Shown one piece after another: positions 12,301 through 21,300 of a stretch of 64,000 nt of DNA; the stretch's first letter is position 1, and every line of letters begins with the position of its first letter. Below the pieces are notes generated by a model, which had not been told where the DNA came from, did not search any database, and worked only from the letters and a program-made list of their open reading frames with translations. Origin of the DNA: Rostratula benghalensis (Eukaryota; Chordata; Aves; Charadriiformes; Rostratulidae); NCBI GenBank assembly GCA_013399305.1, contig VXAI01000165.1, positions 37,362 to 101,361 of the forward strand, in the 5' to 3' direction. The translations under genes were made by a program, and so were the position numbers.

Positions 12301-15300
12301 AGAGGTATCTGTGTGCATTTATAGAATAATACATATTTTGGAGGGCTCGGTTCCCTGTGTTGTATTTAAAAGCCCAAAAGACATCGTGTTTAGAGTGAAC
12401 TGGTTCTTTATCACCGTGCCATGGCTTTCTCCTCTAGGCCTTGCAGGAGAAGCTGTGGAATGTGGCAGCTCCTCTGTACCTGAAACAGAACGCGTTGGCA
12501 TCTGCTGCAGCGAAACAGGTGAGGTGGAAGCAGCTGGGTCTGTCTGGGGACAAGTCCTTGGGTCCAAGCCCTTCCTTGGCCGTGCAACAGCGACCTCCCA
12601 CCGCCCTACTCTGAGTAAATCTTAGTTCTCCAAAGTGGAGTCATTTCTCTCATCCTCATGGCGAGTGATGGAGGTTCATGACAGCTCTTCCAGAAGAGGT
12701 AGGGAGAAAGACCTAGAAAACTCTGGGTTGCTTGGCCTCACCTCACTTGTGGGGAAGGTTATGGAGCAGCTCCTCTTAAAAGCCATTTCTAAACAAGTGA
12801 AGTCAATGAGGTCTTGGGAACAGCCGAAATGCATTTCCCAACAGCAGATTATGCCCGACCAATATCATTGGAGTCCTCAGCACAGGAAGGACATAGACCT
12901 GTTGGGACAGGTCCAGAGGAGGCCACAAGGGTGCCACAAGGGCTGGAATCTCTCTGCTGTGGGGACAGGTGGAGAGGGTTGGGGTTGTTCAGCCTGGAGA
13001 AGGCTCCAGGGAGACTTTGGAGCTCTTTCCAGTCCCTAAAGGGGCTCCAGGAGAGATGGGGAGGGACTTCTGATCAAGAAGTGGAGAAGCAGAACAAGGG
13101 GTAGTGGTTTTACACTGAAAGAGGGGAGATTTAGATGAGATCTCTGGAAGAAATTCTTTGCTCTGAGGGTGGTGAGACACTGGAACAGATTGCCCAGAGA
13201 AGCTGTGGCTGCCCCATCCCTGGAGGGGTTCAAGGCCAGGCTGGATGGGGCTTTGAGCAACCTGGTCTGGTGGGAGGTGTCCCTGCCCATGGCAGGGGGG
13301 GTGGAACTGGATGGTCTTTAAGGTCCCTTCCAACCAGAACCATTCTGTGATTGCTCTTTAAGGTGAGGGGTCTGGTGCAGTGAAGAAGGGGAGGGCAGTG
13401 GATGTTGCATCTCTTGACTTTAGCAAAGCCTTTGATGCAATCTCTTGTTGTTTCCTTTTCCCCAACAGGCAGCTTTCTGGCTGAGTAAGTGGGTGATCTG
13501 GCTCCTCCTAATTGAGGAGCCAGTTGATGTGCTGGAGGGGATGGCTGCTGTTTGGGCCAGGGAATTGGGATGACAGGAACCTTGTGATGTTCTGCATGGA
13601 TATACTGGTGGACAACACATCCGGGGCTCCCTTAGCAAGAGCGTAGCCAGCAGGTCTGGGGCAGTGAGCCTTCCCCTCCCTCCAGCTCTGGGGAGGTCAC
13701 ATTTGGAGGGTTGTGTTGTGTTTTGGGCTCCCTGATAGAAGGAAGATGCTGACAAACTGGGGCAAGGTCAGCAAAGGTGGTTGGGGGCTGGAGCACATTT
13801 CCTGCAAGGAGAGGCTGAGGGGAACTGGGCTTGCCCAGCCTGGAGAAGAGAAGGCTTCAGTGTGGATTTATTGCTGTCTTCCAGTGCAGTATCACAGACT
13901 GTAGATGAGTCAGAGCCTGACTGCTCTGGACAAGAAGCAATGGACACAAAGGGGAACATGAGACATTCTGATTAAATAAAAAGAGGGGGAAATTAACCGT
14001 TAGGGTGGTTAAATACTGTGACAGGTTGCCCACATTGGTGAGGGGAATCTCTGTCCCTAGAGGTGTTCACTATTTGGTGTGGCCCTGAGTAACTGGGTCT
14101 AATTATACCTGCTGTGAGCATGGGACCAGGGTAAATGACCTCCAGAGGTGCTGCCCGATCTGAGTTACTCTGATTCTGTGATGTGGAAAGGATCTGATGC
14201 TGGAGAAATTGAAGCTAAGCCCTGAGAAAAAGTAAAGGAGAAAGCAAGCTATTAAACAATCCAGAAATGAACCTAGAGTAAAAGCAAGTTCATGGATCTG
14301 CTGGGGAACTACAATGACATTTTGAGTCTTCAGTAAATTAAGGTGTAACAAGAGGCAATTGCCACTCTTCATCAGAACCTTCTGTGCTGTTGACAGCTCT
14401 CCCCAGGGACAAGTAGAAACAAAAACCTATCAGCTTTATAAACCTTCTCTAATTGAACTGTCTGTCTTGGGTGTCCTTCTCAGTAGCACGTGATCCCCCT
14501 GGGAAGCTTTATCTGTTGTGATTGTGAACGTAGATCACTTCCCATCGACACAAGGGGAGGGAATATTTCCTATGAAATAACTTGCAAGTTCTTGGCTTCT
14601 CTACAGTTGTACTGAACTCAGCTGTATTAATTTGAGCACTTCTCGTGACTACTTAAGCCCATCTATTTGACAGATGAAGTATGAGGTGTAAAATCTGTGC
14701 AATGTCCTGTCTAAGCTTTCTACCCTGTGTCTAAAATAACTCAGAATGATGTTTATTTTGTGGTAGCTCCCATAGTAGCTTCAAAAATGTAGACCTGAGC
14801 TTGCTGAGCTTGCCGTGTTGTGCTGCTCACATTTTGTGTTCCAGAGTAGCCAGTGGGAGTAACCATTCTTAGAATGGTTAGAGCTGGAAGGGACCTTAAA
14901 GATCATCCAGTTCCAAGTTCCAACCCACTGCAGGGACACCTCCCACCAGACCAGGTTGCTCCAAGCCCCATCCAGCCTGGCCTTGAACCCCTCCAGGGAT
15001 GGGGCTTCTCTGGGCAACCGGTTCCAGTGTCTCACCACCCTCACAGGAAAGAATTTCTTCCTCATATCTAATAGGAGTCTCCCCTCTTTGAGTTTAAAAC
15101 CATTCCCCCTCCTCCTATTGCTATGCTCCCTCATCAAGAGTCCCTCCCCATCTTTCCTGGAGCCCCTTTAGGGACTGGAAGGCTGCTCTAAGGTCTCCCC
15201 AGAGCCTTCTCTCCAGGTTGAACAAGCCCAGCTCCCTCAGCCTGTCCTCATAGAAGAGGTGCTCCATCCCTCTGAGCATCTTCTTGGCCCTCTACTGGAC

Positions 15301-18300
15301 CTGTTCCAACAGGTCCATGTCCTTCCTGCGTTGAGGACTCCAAAGCTGGACACAGTGCTCCAGGCATGGTCTCACAAGAGCAGAGTAGAGGGGTAAATTC
15401 CTACCCTAGAGAATTCTCTACCCTTAGAAATTTAAAATGCAATGTCAAAAGATAGACTGCCAATGGAGGGAGTGCTTGATTTCAGGCCAAGTTTCGTGAA
15501 TTGTTTCTTTAATACCACCAAGATGACCTTTTAGCATTAGGTGCTGCTTCATGCTGGGAAGTATTTCACCAGAAGAATGAGACTTGTGGATTAACGTGTC
15601 CCTCAGTATGAGGAGAAACACCAGGATCTTGCGATTGTGCTTGTGCAAAAGTTCAGCAGAATCTGATGTTTGGTTTTTTTACCCCCATGGTGTCTGTCTG
15701 ACAGATCTTGGAGGAAACATATAAGATGGAGTTCATGTACAGCGGTGTGGAAAGCAGACAAGTGGTCATTATTCACCACATGAGACTGCAGGCAAAGGCC
15801 TTACAGCTCATCGTGACTGCCCGGACCACGAGAGGGTAAGGGTGACCTGGTGAAAGGACTTTTGTAGGGTGGGCTCTAAGCTTAGTTTCCTCAGACTTTG
15901 TTTAAAGAAACCAGCAAGGAAAAATTAGACCCATCAAACATCAAGGAATGCCAATAACCATTTGCTGAACTACCTCAGCATGAGGAGCCTTCCTTTGCCT
16001 TCAGTGTAGCTGTCGAGTGGTACAAGGCTCCATTAGATTAGGGCAACGAAGCTGGTGAGGGGTGTGGAGAACAAGTCTTTTGAGGAGAGGCTGAGGGAGC
16101 TGGGGTTGTTCAGCCTGGAGAAAAGGAGGCTGAGGGGAGACCTTGTCACTCTCTACAACCCCCTGAAAGGAGGGTGTATCTGGGGGAGTCGGTCTTTCCT
16201 CCCAAGGAACAGGTGATAGGGCATGAGGAAACAGCCTCAAGTTACGCCAGGGGAAGTTCAGATTGGATGTCAGGAAGGATTTTTACAGGGAAAGGGTTCT
16301 TAATCATTGGAATGGGCTGCCCAGGGAAGTGGCTGATGCACCATCCCTGGAGGGATTGAAAAGACGGGTTGACATAGTGCTGAGTGACATGGGTTAGTGA
16401 TGGGTTTTTATCAGAGTTAGGTTGATGGTTGGACTCGATGATCATAAAGGTCCCTTCCAACCTGGACAATTTATGATGCTGTGATTCTAGATGACAAAAG
16501 TATTAGGAAGACACATTTTGGGGGTTGAATTCCCTCAGCTATGAACATACAAATAGGTAATAAGTACCAGAGTGTGTCTTAGAATTGATATTTGGGACCT
16601 GATTAAATGAGGAAAAGTCAGGTATCAATGGACTAATTGTGTTTGCTTCCTGAAGTATCATTTGTTGAGATTTTAGCATCAGGAAAGAATTGCCTTTTTG
16701 ACTGATCTGCAACTCATGTTTGTGTGACTTGGCCTTTCTGGCCTCAGAATTGTAAGATCTTGTAGTTTTTAGGAGCTTGAAACTGGACTCCAAAACACTT
16801 AAATGCTTGTAGTCATAGAAGCAGTTTTCTTTATCCAACATTAAAACAAGGAATGTTTTCTTCGTTCCAGAGTAGAACCCCTGTTTGGGATGTGTGAAAA
16901 ATTCCTCCAAGAAGTGGATTCCTTTCAGAGGTGAGAAACTCCATTTTTCTTCACTTTGTTAGAAGGTCCAGATGACCTTTAAAGGTCCCTTCCAGTCCAA
17001 ACTGGTTTATGACTCTATGAATAATCTCCCCACTGTTGTCATCGGAGAATATTCTGTTTGTTCTTCACCTCTTCACATCTCCCTTCTGCCTGGAGCATCT
17101 CTCTGAAGAGCAAAGGCTGAGGGACTTGGGTCTTTTAGTCTGGAGAAGACCAAGGAGGGATCTGATCAACACCTAGAAATATTTCAAGGGTGGGTGTCAG
17201 GAGGAAGGGGCCAGTCTTTTTTCAGTGGTGCCCAGTGAGAGGACAAGAGGAAAAGGGCACAAACTTGATATATGAAGTTCCATATGAACATGAGGAGATG
17301 TCAGAGCCCTGGGAGAGGCTGCCCAGAGGTGGTGGAGTCTCCATCTCTGGTGACATTCAAACCCTGCCTGGACACGTTCCTGTCCAACCTGCTCTGGGTG
17401 GACCTGCTTTGGCAGGGGGGTTGGACCAGATGATCTCCAGAAGTCCCTTCCAACCCCCAAACTATTGTGTGATTCTGTGATGCTTTGACTAAGTAGCTTA
17501 GCTGAAAATAGTGATGCTGTTGAAAATGTTGAAAAAAAAAGTATTTTTTTTTTAATGTATTCCTAACACAGATGTTTCATCTCTGAGCTCCCACATATGC
17601 AAGGCAGTTTTGTAGATAAATTGCTGGACTTAATGCCCAGGCTGGTGACATCCAAGCCTTCAGAAGTGGTCAAGATTCTTCAGACAACACTGCGACAAAG
17701 TACCTTCCTCCACCTTCCTCTTCCAGAGCAGGTCAGTCCAACACAGAGAATTAACTGAAGTATCCTTGCAGACTTGTCTCCTACTAGTTCTGAATACATC
17801 CTACATCTTTTAGGATTCAGGTTTTTGGTCAGTCTTAAGTGTTATTTCTTCTAAGGCTTTCTTCTTCTCTGGAGTCCTTAACCCAGGAGAGACATGGACC
17901 TTCTGGAATGGGTTCAGAGGAGGACCATGAAGTGTTGGAGCCCCTCTGCTGTGAGGATGGGCTGAGAGAGTTGGGGGTGTTCAGCCTGGAGAATGCTCTG
18001 GGGAAACTTTAGAGCATGTTCCTGTCCCTAAAGGGGCTCCAGGAAAGATGGGGAGGGACTTTTTATTAGGGAATGTTGCGATACATCAAGGGGGAATGGT
18101 ATAAAACTGAAAAGGGGGAAATATAGACTAGATATTAGGAAGAAATTCTTTCCTGTGCGGGTGGTGAGGCACTGGAACAGGTTGCCCAGGGAAGCTGTGG
18201 AAGCCCCATCCCTGGAGGTGTTCAAGGCCAGGCTGGATGAGCAACCTGGTCCACCCAGGGACACATCCAATTGTGTCCCTGCCCATGGCAGGGGGGTTGG

Positions 18301-21300
18301 AACTCAATGATCTTTAAGGTCCTTTCTAAACCAAAGCATTCTATGATTCTTGGGACTACTGCTAAAAATACAGAAGACTTAATAATTCCTGGGAGTTTAT
18401 GAAAGAACCCAAACTTCATGCAGAATTTCTCCATTAAGAACACTAATTATCGTCTTCTCTTTCTTTCCTCCTCTTCTCCCTGCTTTATTTTTGCCAACTG
18501 CTTTTCCCCTCATAGCTCCACAGAGCTACTGCCACTATCATTGAACCCACCGGTGAATCTGATAATCCTCTGAGGTTCACATCAGGGTTGGTGGTGGCTC
18601 TGGATGTTGACGCAACTCTGGAACACGTGCAGGATCCCCAAGGAACCGTTAAAGTTCAGGTAAGCAGTGGTTTGACACAAATGCAAACAAGATTGTGTCT
18701 CACAGGGAGTTTGGTTTAAGGATGTCAGTACTTCTTCATTGCCAATAGTTGTACACTTCATTAGCCACAGTATTGGATTTCTGTCTTTTAAACCACACGT
18801 TCCAAAACTGGCTTGAGTTGCCAGTAAAAGTTGTAAAAGCCATTCTGTGCTTTTACATCCACTGGGCATGTTATGGACATGAGCAGAAAGAAATACCAGT
18901 GTAGTTCCAGTCTGTGTACTGGGAAAAAGAGGAGAAAAAGTAGTTGTTTGGAACGGTACAGAAAAGTGCTGAAGGACTTGGGTCCTTTTAATTCAGAGAA
19001 GAGAAGTCTGAGCAGGGATCTCCTCAACACCTAGAAATACTTCAAGGGTGGGTGTCAAGAGGAAGGGGCCAGTCTTTTTTCACTGGTGCCCAGTGAGAGG
19101 ACAAGAGGTAACAGGCACAAACTGGAACATAAGAAGTTCCATCTGAACATGAGGAGGAACTTCTTCACTGAGAGGGTGGCAGAGCCCTGGAAGAGGCTGC
19201 CCAGAGAGGTGGTGGAGTCTCCATCTCTGGAGACATTCAAACCCACCTGGACATGTTCCTGTGCAACCTGCTCTGGGAGGACCTGCTTTAGCAGGGGGTT
19301 GGACTGCGTGATCTCCCAGGGTCCCTTCCAACCCCATAGCATTCTGTGATTCTGTGCAGGGTCTTGGCTCCTCATATTTGCAACCAAAATTTCTTCCTGC
19401 TGCCGAATCACTAGTGATGGACAATGCAGCTGAGGAGGTAGCTGTGCTACGATGCCAAGTAAAATATGCAAATTCACTGCACAAGAAAGAAATTAAAACC
19501 TCTGTTTACAGCACAGAGGAAGAACCTGATGTCAACGTTTTCCCCCTCTGCAGTGGGTCTGAGTGGCCAGTGGGTGGCCAGTAAATCTAGGGTGACTGGG
19601 CTCCTGGAATAAAGAATAAAGCACAGGTTCCTGCTTTTTGAACTCAAAGAGAAACCACCAAAATAACACACACTGTGCAAATCCACTGTCCAGTTGTCAT
19701 TTAGTGGTTTCCTTCTGTTTGTCCCGACCCTCCTTCCCCCCCAGGTGTTATATCCAGATGGACAAGCACAGATAATCCATCCCAAACCAGCTGACTTCCG
19801 AAATCCTGGTCCTGGAAGGCACAGGCTGATAACGCAGGTTTACCTCTCGCACACGGCCTGGACAGGTAACGTTAATGGTACAAGTGTCTTGCTTGGTCTC
19901 AGTCTCCTGTCTGTAAGACAAACCCACCACAGTCTTGTGGGGGTTTTGAGGACCCTGGAGCCTACAGCTGTTGTTGATGGTACACTTAATGTTCCTCAAA
20001 TTCTCACAGCCTTTGAGATGTCCACAGGGCACTGCTGTTCCGTCGCTTGACAGAGGGGCTGCTGTTGTGGGAGGGAAGGGGCTTAGAATTATGGAATCAG
20101 CTGGGCTGGAAGGGACCTTTAAGATCATTTAGTCCAAGCATTCATCTCCTGTGAGGACAGGCTGAGGGAGTTGGGAGTGTTCTGCATGGTGAAGAGAAAG
20201 TTCCAGGCAGACCTTAGAGCCCCTTCCAGTCCCTAAAGGCATTACAGGAAAGATGGGGAGAGACTCTTTTTGACAGCAAGTAGTGAAAGGATGATGGGAA
20301 ATGGCTTCAAACTGAAAGAGGAAGATTTAGATTAGATCTCAGGAAGACATTTTTTACTCTGAGGGTGGTGAGACACTGGCTCAGGTTTACCCAGAGAAGC
20401 TGTGGCTGCCCCATCCCTGGAGGTGTTGAAAGCCAAGCTGGATGGGGCTTTGAGCAACCTGGTCTGGTGGGAGGATGCTTATGGCAGGGGGGTTGGAACT
20501 GGATGGTCTTTAAGGTCCAACCCAAAGCACTCTATGGTAGATGGGGACTGGGAGCCTTCTCAGGGGAGCATTTACTGGAGGTGAGGTCACTGGTTTCTGT
20601 GCAGAGCACAACCAGTTGTAGGAGTCAGACCCAACTCCTTACAGAAAGACAAGGAGTCACGGTTGAACCGACTCATGGTAATTCAGAGTTTCAGGTGTCA
20701 GAGGAGGGAGGAGAACCTTTGGTACGGTGTGTGCTCCACAGTCTCATTTCACTGCTGATTCAACTTCCACCCTTTTAATGCCCTAAAAACCCACCCTTTA
20801 GCTCTGATGAAATACACCACTCCAGTCTTGGTTGGTGTTCCCAGCTCCCTGTGGAAGTGCTTCAGTAATTGGTTTGTGGACTTCAAACAACAAAAGCAGA
20901 GTTTGTTTGCAGCTCCCTTTGTCCTGGTGTCTCTGAATCCCTTCACATTTATTCAAATACAGGGTGGGTTGGTTTGGTTGGGTTTTTTTGTGGGTTTTTT
21001 TTTTTTTCCAAGCAGTTATTAATAGGATTTGGTGATCTTTTTTAATACTTTTTTTTTAAGCAACAGAGTTTTGCTCAGTGCGTGCAATGTTCTTTCATGT
21101 ACTCCTTTTAATACAGCCCTTCCGTGGTGTTGCTCCTTCATCCCACAATCTTTGTTCTGTTTCAGAGAATTAAAACCAGTATTGATTCTGTGACTGGATG
21201 TGTCTGGATTTAAAGGTTCATCCTGTACCAGAGGGAGCTGAATCAACTCCTTATTTCTGCTGCTGCAGCACTCACTGGAAGGGCATTTTAAGTAGGGCCC

